64,000 bases of DNA from Oscillospiraceae bacterium (GTDB taxonomy: Bacteria; Bacillota; Clostridia; Oscillospirales; Oscillospiraceae): NCBI GenBank assembly GCA_017632775.1, contig JAGBQR010000032.1, positions 1 to 64,000 on the forward strand, read 5' to 3'. Both the position numbers and the translations under genes were made by a program. The notes beneath the pieces are model-generated. The model was not told the DNA's origin. It saw only the letters and a list, made by a program, of their open reading frames with translations, and did no database searches. Below are positions 16,757 to 25,237 of this stretch, one piece after another (the first letter of the stretch is position 1; the number at the start of each line of letters is the position of its first letter).

Positions 16757-18043
16757 ATGGATGACGGCAGTCGATTGCCATTTTTTGCGGGCATCGCGGT
16801 GCTGCTTTTCCTTGCGGCATGGTTTGCCGTTTGTGAAACAGCGATCGCATCCTGTTCACGAAACCGGATCCGGACCATGGCTGAACACGGGGATTCCCGT
16901 GCCAAGAAAGCCGTGCTTGTTCTGGATGATTTTGATAAAGCGATCACCACGCTGCTGATATGCACGAATATCGTGCATATTGTCACAGCTGCGGTGGTCA
17001 CTGTTTTTGTCACGCGGACGTGGGGACTGAAGGCTGTGACGCTGAGTACGGCGGTCACGACCGTCGCGGTGTTTTTCCTCGGGGAGATGCTTCCGAAAAG
17101 TGCTGCGAAAAGATACAGCGAAAAAATCACTCTGGCCGTGAGCGGAGTCCTTTCAGGACTGATGAGGATCCTGTCTCCGTTTTCTGTCCTGCTGGCTGCC
17201 ATCGGCCGGACAGCTGCCAGGATCACTTCGACGGAGAACGAGATTTCTGTGACGGAGGATGAGATCTACGATATCATTGAGGATATGACGGAAGAGGGGA
17301 CGCTTGACGAGGATCAGGGAGACCTGATCTCATCAGCCCTTCAGTTCGGAGATGTCACGGTCGAGAGCATCGTGACGCCGCGTGTCGATCTCGCGGCGGT
17401 GGATATTAAAGACGATCCTGCGGAGATCCTTGCCTTTGTCAAAGCCCAGAACCACAGCAGGATCCCGGTCTATGAGGGAAGCATCGATAATATCATTGGT
17501 GTCCTGCAGATTCGCAAATTCATCAAGGCCTGCCTGCGAGGCGGAAGCAGTCTGGAACTGCGTCCGCTGATCGACGAGGTCTTATTTGTCCATTCCAGCA
17601 CCAAGATCGATGAACTGCTCCCGCAGATGTCCGAGCGGAAAGTGAACATGGCCGTGGTTACGGACAATTACGGAGGGACTCTGGGCATCGTCACGATCGA
17701 AGATATCCTGGAGGAACTTGTAGGTGAGATCTGGGATGAAGACGATGTGGTGGAGGAACCGCTCATCCGGATCAGCGATACAAAGTATCTTGCCGATGCG
17801 GAAGAACACGTGAGCGATGTTTTTGAGGAGATCGGATTTGAAGATCCGGAAGAGGATGAGGAACTGGTCAACACACTGATGGGTGAGTGGGCCTATGAGA
17901 AGTTTTCCTCGATCCCGGAGGTGGATGACAGCTTTGATTATTACCGGCTGCGCATCACCGTTACGGAAATGGAAAACCACCGGATCCGCAAACTGACGGT
18001 GGAACTCCTTCCGGAAAAAGAGGAAGGGGGCGAGGAGTCATGA
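16757..18043 (+). CDS. CNNM/CorC-type membrane protein with CBS pair (first copy)
   Basis: The 428-aa protein combines an N-terminal CNNM (DUF21) membrane domain of about four segments (about 1-165), two CBS domains (TPRVDLAAVDI to RIPVYEGSIDNIIGVL, then VNMAVVTDNYGGTLGIVTIEDILEE in two blocks) and a C-terminal CorC_HlyC domain. Relatives export magnesium or respond to it; the CBS pair senses adenine nucleotides. An in-frame TTG at 16709 would overlap the expected transcript start, so ATG 16757 with AAAGGAG at 16736-16742 is preferred, although the spacing of 14 is long. It overlaps the second copy by 4 bases. Confidence 0.88.
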   Translation: MDDGSRLPFFAGIAVLLFLAAWFAVCETAIASCSRNRIRTMAEHGDSRAKKAVLVLDDFDKAITTLLICTNIVHIVTAAVVTVFVTRTWGLKAVTLSTAVTTVAVFFLGEMLPKSAAKRYSEKITLAVSGVLSGLMRILSPFSVLLAAIGRTAARITSTENEISVTEDEIYDIIEDMTEEGTLDEDQGDLISSALQFGDVTVESIVTPRVDLAAVDIKDDPAEILAFVKAQNHSRIPVYEGSIDNIIGVLQIRKFIKACLRGGSSLELRPLIDEVLFVHSSTKIDELLPQMSERKVNMAVVTDNYGGTLGIVTIEDILEELVGEIWDEDDVVEEPLIRISDTKYLADAEEHVSDVFEEIGFEDPEEDEELVNTLMGEWAYEKFSSIPEVDDSFDYYRLRITVTEMENHRIRKLTVELLPEKEEGGEES

Positions 18044-19314
18044 TCGCGGCGATCCTGCTGGGGATCCTGGGATGCCTCTTCGCATCCGCATTCTTTTCCG
18101 CCAGTGAAATGGCGTATTCCTCCTGCAATCAGGTGCGGCTGGAAAACCTGGAGGAGGACGGGTCCAGACGGGCCGGCCTTGCGCTGCGGCTTGCCCGCCG
18201 CTTTGAAGATACACTCAGTACCATCCTGATAGGAAACAATCTTGCGAATATTGCCGGCTCCTCGCTGGCTTCGGTACTGGTCATCGTGATCACGGGGAAT
18301 GACCGCAGCACCTGGATCGCTACAGTGGTCATGACTTTGCTCGTGATCATCTTCGGTGAGACGATCCCGAAAATCACCGCAAAGAAGAAAGCGACCACTC
18401 TGGCGATGCGCTATGCGCTTCTGCTTCGTACCCTGATGATCATTCTCTTCCCGCTGGTCGGACTGGTCGTGCTGCTGGTCAGACTGTTCACTGCAGGGAT
18501 GCGTCCGGAGAGATCCCCGGACGAAAGTGAAGAAGCGGTCGATGAACTGCAGATGATCATCGAAACGGCGGAGGATGAAGAAGTCATCGACGAGGACCGC
18601 TCCGAACTGGTGCAGGCGGCGATCGATTTTTCCGAGATCCCTGCCTCTGCGGCGATGACAGCCCGGGTGGATATGCAGGCTCTGGATATCGACGATGACT
18701 GGGAGAACATCCTTGCCATGGTCGAAAATGCCAATCACTCCCGGATCCCGGTCTATGAAGGACGGATCGACAATATCATCGGGGTGCTCTACCTGAATCA
18801 TTTTTTCAAGGCTGTGCCTGAAACGCTCGAACCGATCGATATCCGCAGTCTCCTGATGCCGGTCTGCTATGTTTATCAGACGATGAAGCTTCCGCAGGTG
18901 CTCGACCGCCTGAAAAGAGCGAAGCAGCATCTGGCTGTGGTGACGGATGAGTACGGCGGAACGCTCGGCGTGATCACCATGGAAGACGTTCTGGAAGAGA
19001 TCGTTGGAGATATCTGGGACGAGACCGATGAAGTAGTCCCGGAATTCACACAGAATTCCGAGGGAGAATATGAACTTGACGGCGATATGTCTATTGCGGA
19101 TTTTATCGACCTGATGGGGCTCGACGAGGCGGAGTTTGAAGCGGAAAGCAAGACAGTCGGAGGATGGACGGTGGAAACACTGGAGAAGTTCCCCGAGCCG
19201 GGAGAGACCTTTGAGGCGTGCGGGCTCGAGGTACGGGTACTGGACGCTGACGGAAGGCGCGTGGAGAAACTGCTCGTCAGAAAGAAAAAGGACGAGGCCT
19301 CTCCTGAATCCTGA
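18040..19314 (+). CDS. CNNM/CorC-type membrane protein with CBS pair (second copy)
   Basis: The 424-aa paralogue has the same order of domains as the preceding gene: a membrane domain with FFSASEMAYSSCNQVRLENL, CBS motifs SRIPVYEGRIDNIIGVLYL and VVTDEYGGTLGVITMEDVLEE, and a terminal CorC domain. The two genes overlap at ATGA and probably make a hetero-oligomer, since CNNM proteins act as dimers. The copies differ enough across the membrane half to suggest old duplication. The role in divalent-cation export or homeostasis is inferred from the family. Confidence 0.88.
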   Translation: MIAAILLGILGCLFASAFFSASEMAYSSCNQVRLENLEEDGSRRAGLALRLARRFEDTLSTILIGNNLANIAGSSLASVLVIVITGNDRSTWIATVVMTLLVIIFGETIPKITAKKKATTLAMRYALLLRTLMIILFPLVGLVVLLVRLFTAGMRPERSPDESEEAVDELQMIIETAEDEEVIDEDRSELVQAAIDFSEIPASAAMTARVDMQALDIDDDWENILAMVENANHSRIPVYEGRIDNIIGVLYLNHFFKAVPETLEPIDIRSLLMPVCYVYQTMKLPQVLDRLKRAKQHLAVVTDEYGGTLGVITMEDVLEEIVGDIWDETDEVVPEFTQNSEGEYELDGDMSIADFIDLMGLDEAEFEAESKTVGGWTVETLEKFPEPGETFEACGLEVRVLDADGRRVEKLLVRKKKDEASPES

Positions 19315-19321
19315 AAAGCAA

Positions 19322-19351
19322 GGCTGCCCGGCGCAGAAGCGCCGGGCAGCC
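19322..19351 (+). terminator. GC-rich hairpin after the CNNM pair
   Basis: A perfect 13-bp stem (19322-19334 with 19339-19351) with an AGAA loop follows the stop codon. The downstream tail is not T-rich, so termination may be incomplete. Confidence 0.6.
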
Positions 19352-19511
19352 ATCGTCTGTAAAAAAACGGTGCTCAAAAGCACCACAACACCTATATGCT
19401 ATCATCATATGCCTGCATATGTCAACAGTTATCTGATGGAAAAACCGGAGATCCCTTGTTTTTCAGCTGTTTGAACAACTTTTGACCGGAATATTCGGTC
19501 ATTATTGCATT

Positions 19512-19540
19512 TTGCAATTCTGCGGCAGCTGGTGTATAGT
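19512..19540 (+). promoter_or_regulatory. Promoter of the 6S-like RNA
   Basis: TTGCAA (19512-19517) and TATAGT (19535-19540) with 17-bp spacing predict transcription from about 19547. The bases 19352-19511 upstream hold no gene that I can see; they are AT-richer and contain a few short inverted repeats. Confidence 0.65.
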
Positions 19541-19546
19541 ATAGAC

Positions 19547-19800
19547 AACAAGAGGACCTCTGTTAAAATAGTAGAAAGTCCGCAAGGTCAGACAGTCGGA
19601 AAGTTCCCCACACACAGTAAGTCTTACTTAAAGACACGAACAGATGTTCATTGAACGGTGGAGAAAGGCGGAAGGATCCGGTGTATTGCGGCAGGATTTG
19701 AGAGAAAGAAGAGGTAACCATAGATGCTAGATAATAAAAATTCAGAGAAGTAACCCCTGACAGAACAGGTGAAAGGTGTTTTGTCAGGGGTTACTTCTAT
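19547..19800 (+). ncRNA. Structured non-coding RNA, 6S RNA (SsrS)-like candidate
   Basis: The 520-base gap between 19352 and 19871 has no convincing reading frame but has a promoter at its start and a long terminator at its end. The intervening 5' and 3' parts pair in the order expected of 6S RNA: ACCTCT near 19556 with AGAGGT near 19711, AAAT with ATTT, then CCGCAA near 19580 with TTGCGG near 19685, leaving a large purine-rich central bubble. GTCCGCAAG and TTGCGGCAGG resemble the bubble-flanking segments of known 6S RNAs. 6S binds sigma-A RNA polymerase. The identity is a visual judgement; another structured RNA is possible. Confidence 0.5.
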
Positions 19801-19803
19801 TTT
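19746..19803. terminator. Bidirectional terminator after the 6S-like RNA
   Basis: A 17-bp perfect stem (19746-19762 with 19782-19798) has T-rich tails in both directions (ATTTTC on plus; the complement of AAAAATT on minus). It also ends the sigma/anti-sigma transcript coming from the right. Confidence 0.88.
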
Positions 19804-19871
19804 CGGACAGTTTTTTTGGATATACGCTTTCAGACGGGCCGCGGGGCTCGTTTTTTGCTTTTTCGGGCGGT

Positions 19872-21116
19872 TTATCCTATCACACTGAAATCGACCATAT
19901 CGATGATGGCATCCAGCTCTGCTTCGCTGAGTCCGTTCGGCTGGAAGATCTGCATGTTCACAAAGGAATTCTCCAGATATGTGTATGCAAACATGTCGCT
20001 TCCGTTCTGCAGGACAGTCACTTCCGTACCGTCGGGGGTGGTATGGGTGCGGGTGCTGAAGGCACGGACATCCTGCACCTCGGAAATGATCTCATAACCG
20101 CTGGACAATGTGCCGTAAGGGGAATTATAGAGGTAGCAGGTCGTTCCGGCGTTGCTGAAATCCTCGGTGGTATAGAAGCTGACGCAGAAAGTGCCTTCAT
20201 CCCAGTAGTAGAACTTGTCGTAGCCCGTAGGTTCCGTACGGAAAAACCGGTGGTTCCCTCCGGCAATCTCGTCGATTTTGCGGGTCAGTTCTCCGCAGGA
20301 GAGAAAACCGGTCTGATCTCCGAAATTCTGGAACAGCGCATTCTGTTTTTTCCGAAGTTTCAGCCCGTAACGGGCGGCGATCTCCTCGAGCTTTGCAGCG
20401 CCTTTATCATCGGTTACGTTGTATTTGTAATCATATCCGGGATAGCCCATGCCTGCGACATTCTGAAACTGTTCCATCTGTGCGTGTTCCTCTGCCGTGG
20501 CGGTGCGTTTCTCCAGGATCTCGCCGTTCGAATAATCAACGATGATTCCTTTTTCGTCGGTAACAGGTTCGATCGACCCGTAGAAAAGCACGGACCAGGT
20601 CCCGTCTTCGTTTTCTTCTTCGTCCTGATTCATGCATCCTTCCGGAGGCTGATAGACAGCGGGCATTTTCAGCTTATTCGCTTCATTCCATTCCTTCCAC
20701 TCAGCCCAGGCCTTCTCGGAGTTTTCGATCTTTTCGCGGACCTGAGGGGCCAGATCATCAGGAACGTTCTGCGGCTGCGTGATGGAGACAAAACCGCCGT
20801 CCGGATTTTCCACCGGGGAGCGTGTGCCGTCCCCGTTGTCTGTCCACGTATACGCGGTGAGCGAATCATCTTCGATCAGGATGGCTTTGAGTCCGAAGAA
20901 GCCGGTAGCGTAAGCCGCGGCGGCCAGCGACAGGATAAGCGCCGCTGCAAGGACCAGTGTGAGGATTCGTCTGGGAGTGTGCTTTTTTACGGATGTATGC
21001 ATTGGCTCATTCCTTCCCGGGCGTACTTGTACTGCCCGGGGCTTGTAAGAGGATGTTTCCTGAATGAACACATCGTCGATGCCGTTCAGGGCATTCGAGA
21101 GGAGCTCCCGTTTCAT
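19872..21116 (-). CDS. Membrane anti-sigma factor, partner of the adjacent ECF sigma factor
   Basis: The 414-aa protein has an N-terminal cytoplasmic region of about 48 residues, one membrane segment (ILTLVLAAALILSLAAAAYATGFF, about 51-74 in two halves) and a large extracytoplasmic domain of unknown fold with no catalytic motif I recognise. It starts 4 bases inside the end of the sigma gene, the usual arrangement for a sigma/anti-sigma couple. It would hold the sigma factor until an envelope signal reaches the outer domain. The signal is unknown. The C-terminal DAIIDMVDFSVIG segment resembles a DUF4367-like end, but this is weak. Confidence 0.75.
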   Translation of the reverse strand: MKRELLSNALNGIDDVFIQETSSYKPRAVQVRPGRNEPMHTSVKKHTPRRILTLVLAAALILSLAAAAYATGFFGLKAILIEDDSLTAYTWTDNGDGTRSPVENPDGGFVSITQPQNVPDDLAPQVREKIENSEKAWAEWKEWNEANKLKMPAVYQPPEGCMNQDEEENEDGTWSVLFYGSIEPVTDEKGIIVDYSNGEILEKRTATAEEHAQMEQFQNVAGMGYPGYDYKYNVTDDKGAAKLEEIAARYGLKLRKKQNALFQNFGDQTGFLSCGELTRKIDEIAGGNHRFFRTEPTGYDKFYYWDEGTFCVSFYTTEDFSNAGTTCYLYNSPYGTLSSGYEIISEVQDVRAFSTRTHTTPDGTEVTVLQNGSDMFAYTYLENSFVNMQIFQPNGLSEAELDAIIDMVDFSVIG

Positions 21117-21670
21117 ACAAGCAGTCCCTCCTTTTCCAGGTAGTCTTTCAGTTTCTTTTTTGTGCGGTGAAGACGAACGGATACACGGTCATAATTTGTA
21201 TCTGCCATTTCGGCAATGTCCGGTAAGGAATCGGCGTACCAATAGCGGCGCATGAAGAAGAACCGGTCTTCATAGCTGAGTGTTTCAAGGAAACGGTTGA
21301 TCGCAGAGGAAAGCTCCCGTACTGCGATCTCTTCGTCGACCGTGTGAAAGTCTGGAATGGTCTCTTCCAGTTCATCCAGTGCCGCGTCATAGTAACTGTT
21401 CCGTTTTTCGGCTGTGTTGGAGTGGTATTTCGTCGTTGCCAGATTCCGTGCTATCCTGCACACATAGGTCCGCAGGGGGGACGGCCGCTGCGGCGGAATG
21501 CTGTTCCAGACACCAAGCCAGGTATCATTGATCACTTCCTCGCTATCCCGCTTGTCGGCCAGAATATTACCTGCGACTCGAGCCACTGCTTTGCCGTGTT
21601 TGCTGGCCAGTTCGGAGATCGCCTGTTCCGAGCGCTCAACGAACAGGTCAATGATTTCCGCATCTGTCAT
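21113..21670 (-). CDS. ECF RNA polymerase sigma factor
   Basis: The 185-aa protein contains sigma-70 region 2 (about 20-90: RDSEEVINDTWLGVWNSI and TYVCRIARNLATTKYH) and region 4 (about 120-180: LETLSYEDRFFFMRRYWY then a helix-turn-helix). It lacks regions 1 and 3, as expected for an extracytoplasmic-function sigma factor. ATG 21670 follows GAGGTGATC. With the overlapping anti-sigma gene it forms a signal-responsive module, probably autoregulated; no target promoter could be identified by eye. Confidence 0.9.
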   Translation of the reverse strand: MTDAEIIDLFVERSEQAISELASKHGKAVARVAGNILADKRDSEEVINDTWLGVWNSIPPQRPSPLRTYVCRIARNLATTKYHSNTAEKRNSYYDAALDELEETIPDFHTVDEEIAVRELSSAINRFLETLSYEDRFFFMRRYWYADSLPDIAEMADTNYDRVSVRLHRTKKKLKDYLEKEGLLV

Positions 21671-21740
21671 GCATGATCACCTCATTTCGTCTTCTCACTC
21701 AAGTACTATGGATCCGAAAGGTTTTTTTACAGGCCATGAG

Positions 21741-21777
21741 AAAAAATACGGACGGAGGACCTGTGTCCTGCCGTCCG
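21741..21777 (-). terminator. Terminator of the corrinoid-activator gene
   Basis: An imperfect 12-bp stem (21749-21760 with 21765-21777, one bulge) is followed on the minus strand by a run of Ts (complement of 21741-21746), 24 bases after the stop codon. Confidence 0.7.
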
Positions 21778-21800
21778 GTGTTATTATCTGTATGGACTGC

Positions 21801-23273
21801 TCAGAAGTACATGCATTCGGCAAAGGTTCGCTGAAATGTTTTTTCGGAAGCCAGTTCAACGGGTTCTACAGCGTGAACGAGGGCTGCCGTTTCCTCAAAA
21901 GCGCTTCGGTCAAGGGCATAACGCTTTGCGCCTTCTCCGGCGGCATTGCCGACTGCACGGATCTTTGCCTTGACCCCTGACGGCAGAAGTCCTATGCGGC
22001 AGGCATTGACAGGATCAATAAAGCTGCCGAAAGCACCGGCAAGGAGAATTTCGTCGATCTGTCCCGGAGTGATACCGAGGCGTTTGCAGAGGAGGAGGAC
22101 TCCGGCGGCGATCGCGCCTTTGGCAAGCTGAACTTCCCGAATGTCATCCTGGGTGAGAATGACTTTTCCTGACAGACGGATCAGCTTCTCTTCTTTGGAA
22201 GGCGCATCCGTCAGAATGCGCCCTCTCCGGTCAATGAGTCCCAGGGAAAGCGCGGAGGCCACTGCGTCGATGATGCCGCTTCCGCATATGCCCAGCGGTT
22301 CCGTTTCTCCGATCACATGACAGCGCATATGTCCGTCATAGATGGAAACACGGTCGATCGCCCCGTCGGAAGCGCGCATACCGTACAGGATCCTCGCCCC
22401 TTCCAGCGCCGGACCGGCGGCTGTGGAACAGGCCGCCATGCGGCCATTTGCTCTGAGGACGATCTCTCCGTTGGTACCGATGTCAACCAGCAGAGTGTTC
22501 CCGCCGCAGTTTTTCAGTCCGGTCGCTGTAATACAGGCAACCGTGTCCGCACCGACATATCCGGAGATATCCGGAACGGTGAGAAGAGAAGCGTGCGGAC
22601 AAAGATCAGGAAACGGGCTCGTCACCGAACAGAAGGGAGCGGTGATCTTCGGGAGAAAAGGGATTCTTGCAAGGTTATCTACGGGAATTCCGGCAAAAAG
22701 CTGCTGCATGCAGGGGTTTCCGACCACGGAGATCACCTCGGCGGCCGCCGGAGAAATCCCTGCCCGCTCACAGACATCGAGAATGAGTTCTTCCATGCAT
22801 TTCCGGATCGATCCGGTCATGGAAGGCTGATGGCCCTCCAAAGATGCCTGAATACGGGTTATGACATCTGCCCCCCATGCCTTCTGCGGGTTGAGCGCAC
22901 CGGCAGAAGCCACTTCCCTTCCGGTCGATGCGTCCAGAAGATAACAGACCACAGTGGTGGTGCCGATGTCAAAAGCAATACGGAATCCCCGTTCGGGATT
23001 TGTATCCGGCTGTACCGGCAGGGTCTCTCCTGTGGTAAGGATCGATGAACGGGATCCTTTGGGAAGTGTGATCTCCATGTCCCGGTCAATGTTTGTGCGG
23101 CAGGCCAGTTTCACTCTGCCGTCCACGAGGACCTTGCATTTGCCGCAGGCACCGTGTCCGCCGCAGGGAGCCTCAGGGGCCAGTGCATGTGCCCGGAGAA
23201 ACACAAATAGGTTTTCTCCGTTTTCAGCCTGCAGGGTGAAGGCGCCGGGGTTTATTGTGACCTTATGCGGCAA
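21801..23273 (-). CDS. Reductive activator of corrinoid proteins (2Fe-2S / ASKHA ATPase)
   Basis: The 490-aa protein has an N-terminal 2Fe-2S ferredoxin domain with Cys37, Cys43, Cys46 and Cys58, then an ASKHA-type ATPase from about residue 97 (AFDIGTTTVVCYLLD, LLVDIGTNGEIVL, LAGAFGSFIDP). RACo-type enzymes use ATP to drive reduction of inactive Co(II) corrinoid to Co(I). The start is TTG 23273 after GGGAGGT; no ATG fits the family start. Length is about 100 residues short of typical RACo, and the ATPase follows the Fe-S domain after a very short linker. It is divergent from the corrinoid protein gene at 23551, its probable client. Confidence 0.85.
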   Translation of the reverse strand: MPHKVTINPGAFTLQAENGENLFVFLRAHALAPEAPCGGHGACGKCKVLVDGRVKLACRTNIDRDMEITLPKGSRSSILTTGETLPVQPDTNPERGFRIAFDIGTTTVVCYLLDASTGREVASAGALNPQKAWGADVITRIQASLEGHQPSMTGSIRKCMEELILDVCERAGISPAAAEVISVVGNPCMQQLFAGIPVDNLARIPFLPKITAPFCSVTSPFPDLCPHASLLTVPDISGYVGADTVACITATGLKNCGGNTLLVDIGTNGEIVLRANGRMAACSTAAGPALEGARILYGMRASDGAIDRVSIYDGHMRCHVIGETEPLGICGSGIIDAVASALSLGLIDRRGRILTDAPSKEEKLIRLSGKVILTQDDIREVQLAKGAIAAGVLLLCKRLGITPGQIDEILLAGAFGSFIDPVNACRIGLLPSGVKAKIRAVGNAAGEGAKRYALDRSAFEETAALVHAVEPVELASEKTFQRTFAECMYF

Positions 23274-23427
23274 TGTTCAGACACCTCCCGAGATAAAGGA
23301 TCTCTGTCAGAAGGGCACCTGCGCCGAAGAGAAACAGCGGCAGGGCATTCATCAGGGCAGAAGAGAGAATGAGGTCTTCACAGGACTTGCCGGGTTTTAT
23401 TTCTGAGTCTGTGAAGTTGGGTTTCAT
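23263..23427 (-). CDS. Small membrane protein, possibly translated from a leaderless mRNA
   Basis: A 54-codon frame starts at ATG 23427 and overlaps the RACo start by 11 bases. The product has a polar start, a GKSCEDLILSSALM stretch and one hydrophobic segment (MNALPLFLFGAGALLTEILY). It lies 7 bases below a consensus -10 box, so the transcript would begin at or near the ATG itself. Its tail contains the RACo ribosome site. It may be a real small protein, or only a coupling leader for RACo. No family recognised. Confidence 0.45.
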   Translation of the reverse strand: MKPNFTDSEIKPGKSCEDLILSSALMNALPLFLFGAGALLTEILYLGRCLNIAA

Positions 23428-23434
23428 ATTAGGG

Positions 23435-23463
23435 ATTATACGATATCGGAAAATGCTTTTCAA
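23435..23463 (-). promoter_or_regulatory. Promoter of the corrinoid-activator transcript
   Basis: On the minus strand, TTGAAA (23463-23458) and TATAAT (23440-23435) have 17-bp spacing. Transcription should begin around 23427-23429. Confidence 0.8.
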
Positions 23464-23476
23464 CAGAACTGCGTTC

Positions 23477-23505
23477 TTGTAATTATACGGGTTTGATTGT
23501 AGAAT
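23477..23505 (+). promoter_or_regulatory. Promoter of the corrinoid-protein operon
   Basis: TTGTAA (23477-23482) and TAGAAT (23500-23505) have 17-bp spacing. It lies back to back with the activator promoter, so one regulator could control both. Confidence 0.7.
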
Positions 23506-23550
23506 AACAGAAAAAGGACAGAATAACCACCGGATCAGAAGGAGAACACT

Positions 23551-24186
23551 ATGGATTTTGAGAAACTATCCTCTGCAGTCGGAGAACTGGATGAAGACAC
23601 CATGATCGAAATGCTCAATGAGGTCATGGCTCAGGGCGGCGGCGATGCGCAGAAAGCGATGGAGGCCTGCCAGAAAGGAATGGACATCGTCGGCAATCTT
23701 TTCGAAGAAGGAGAGTACTTTGTCGGCGACCTGATTTATGCGGGAGAACTGATGACTGAAGCGGTCGATATCCTGAAAGACGCGCTGGCATCCGGAGACG
23801 GAGGCGGGCAGACGAAAGCCCGCATGATCATCTGCACAGTCAAAGATGACCTGCACGATATCGGGAAGAACATTGTCAAGGCTATGCTGGAAGCGAACAA
23901 TTTCGACGTTCTGGATCTGGGGATCGATACACCGCCGGAGAAAGTGGTGGAAGCGGTCAAAAAAGAAGGGATCCGTATTGTGGCGCTGTCCGGCGTTCTG
24001 ACGATGGCGCTGGATTCGATGAAAGAGACAGTTGATCTCATCCGTCAGGAGTGTCCCGGAGTCAAGGTGATCATCGGCGGGGCACCGGTTTCAGAAGAAG
24101 CCTGTCAGCGCATCGGCGCGGATGAATGGGCACATTCGCCGCAGAAGACCATCAACACGTGCAAAGCATGGGCGGAGGCAGGCTGA
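23551..24186 (+). CDS. Corrinoid protein of a methyltransferase system (MtaC/MtbC family)
   Basis: The 211-aa protein has a helical cap domain (about 1-88) and a Rossmann-like cobalamin domain (about 89-211). The base-off binding motif D-x-H-D-x-G is seen at Asp100-His102-Gly105, so His102 is the likely lower cobalt ligand. Such proteins carry a methyl group between a substrate-specific methyltransferase and tetrahydrofolate or CoM. No MtaB, MttB or MtbB gene adjoins it, so the methyl donor is unknown. The activator needed to rescue Co(II) is divergent at 21801-23273. An AAGGAGA ribosome site precedes ATG 23551. Confidence 0.9.
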   Translation: MDFEKLSSAVGELDEDTMIEMLNEVMAQGGGDAQKAMEACQKGMDIVGNLFEEGEYFVGDLIYAGELMTEAVDILKDALASGDGGGQTKARMIICTVKDDLHDIGKNIVKAMLEANNFDVLDLGIDTPPEKVVEAVKKEGIRIVALSGVLTMALDSMKETVDLIRQECPGVKVIIGGAPVSEEACQRIGADEWAHSPQKTINTCKAWAEAG

Positions 24187-24187
24187 G

Positions 24188-25216
24188 ATGCGTTATCCGG
24201 CTTTTCTGCCTGAAAAAGGGCGGATCGGTTTCATCGCGCCTTCTTTCGGATGCACCACAGAGCCCTATCTCTCCTGTTTTGAAGAGAGTATCCGCCTGTT
24301 TCACCGGAGGGGGTACAGAACGGTCCTCGGTCCGAACTGTTTTGCCTCGGACGGGATCGGAAAGAGCAGTACGCCAGAGAGCTGCGGGGCTGAGATCAAC
24401 GAGTTTTTCACGCAGGACCGCTGCGATGTGATCCTCTCATGCGGCGGAGGCGAGACCATGTGCGAGGATCTTCCGTTCGTGGATTTCATGTCGATCCGGA
24501 ATGCGCCGCCTAAGTGGTTTATGGGTTTTTCAGATAATACGAACCTTACGTTCACTCTGCCGGTGCTGTGTGATACGGCGGCGATCTACGGTCCCTGCGC
24601 ACCGGCTTTTGCCATGAATCCGCTCCACCGCTCTGTGAAGGATGCGCTGCTTCTTCTGAGGGGAAAGAAGACGGAATTCACATCCTATTCCGGCTGGGAG
24701 AAGGCACCGCAGAAAGACGAAGAGAATCCCTTTGCGCCTTATAACATCACGGAGAAGACGGTAATGCGGGTCATTTCCGGGTCTGGAAGCAGCACGGCTT
24801 TTTCCGGTCGTCTGATTGGAGGCTGTCTCGACTGCCTGTCGATCCTTGCGGGAACCGCATTCGACCGTGTAAAGGAGTTTGCGGAGCGCTATGCAAAGGA
24901 TGGACTGATCTGGTTTCTCGAGGCCTGTGATCTGAATCCGATGGGGATTCGCAGAGCACTCTGGCAGCTGGATCAGGCCGGATGGTTCCGGCACGCGAAG
25001 GGGTTTCTGATCGGCCGTCCGTTCCTGTTTGACGAACAGATGCTGGGTATGGATCACTATGATGCAGTGACCGGAATCCTGAAAAAGTATGATGTGCCGA
25101 TTGTGATGGATATGGATCTCGGCCACTTGCCTCCGATGATCCCGCTGATTTCCGGAGCACTGGCAGAAGTGGAGGCCGCTCCGAAAAAGCTGTCTGTAAA
25201 AATGAGACTGGAATAA
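24188..25216 (+). CDS. LD-carboxypeptidase family protein (peptidase S66, LdcA/MccF-like)
   Basis: The 342-aa protein starts at ATG 24188, one base after the corrinoid-gene stop. It shows the S66 hallmarks GFIAPS near the N-terminus, LSCGGGETM, the nucleophile serine in MGFSDNTNL, a glutamate in WFLEACD and a histidine in DLGHLPPMIPL. S66 enzymes cleave the L,D bond of murein tetrapeptides in recycling, or detoxify microcin C-type compounds. The nucleophile elbow is FSDNT rather than the usual YSDIT. Co-transcription with a corrinoid protein has no obvious metabolic reason. Confidence 0.82.
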   Translation: MRYPAFLPEKGRIGFIAPSFGCTTEPYLSCFEESIRLFHRRGYRTVLGPNCFASDGIGKSSTPESCGAEINEFFTQDRCDVILSCGGGETMCEDLPFVDFMSIRNAPPKWFMGFSDNTNLTFTLPVLCDTAAIYGPCAPAFAMNPLHRSVKDALLLLRGKKTEFTSYSGWEKAPQKDEENPFAPYNITEKTVMRVISGSGSSTAFSGRLIGGCLDCLSILAGTAFDRVKEFAERYAKDGLIWFLEACDLNPMGIRRALWQLDQAGWFRHAKGFLIGRPFLFDEQMLGMDHYDAVTGILKKYDVPIVMDMDLGHLPPMIPLISGALAEVEAAPKKLSVKMRLE

Positions 25217-25237
25217 AAAGGTCAGGAGGCAGAAACG

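Noticed and set aside
19547..19800. RNase P RNA
   Set aside because: AGAAAGTCC and ACACAGTAAG loosely recall RNase P cores, but the transcript is about 100 nt too short and the other conserved regions are missing.
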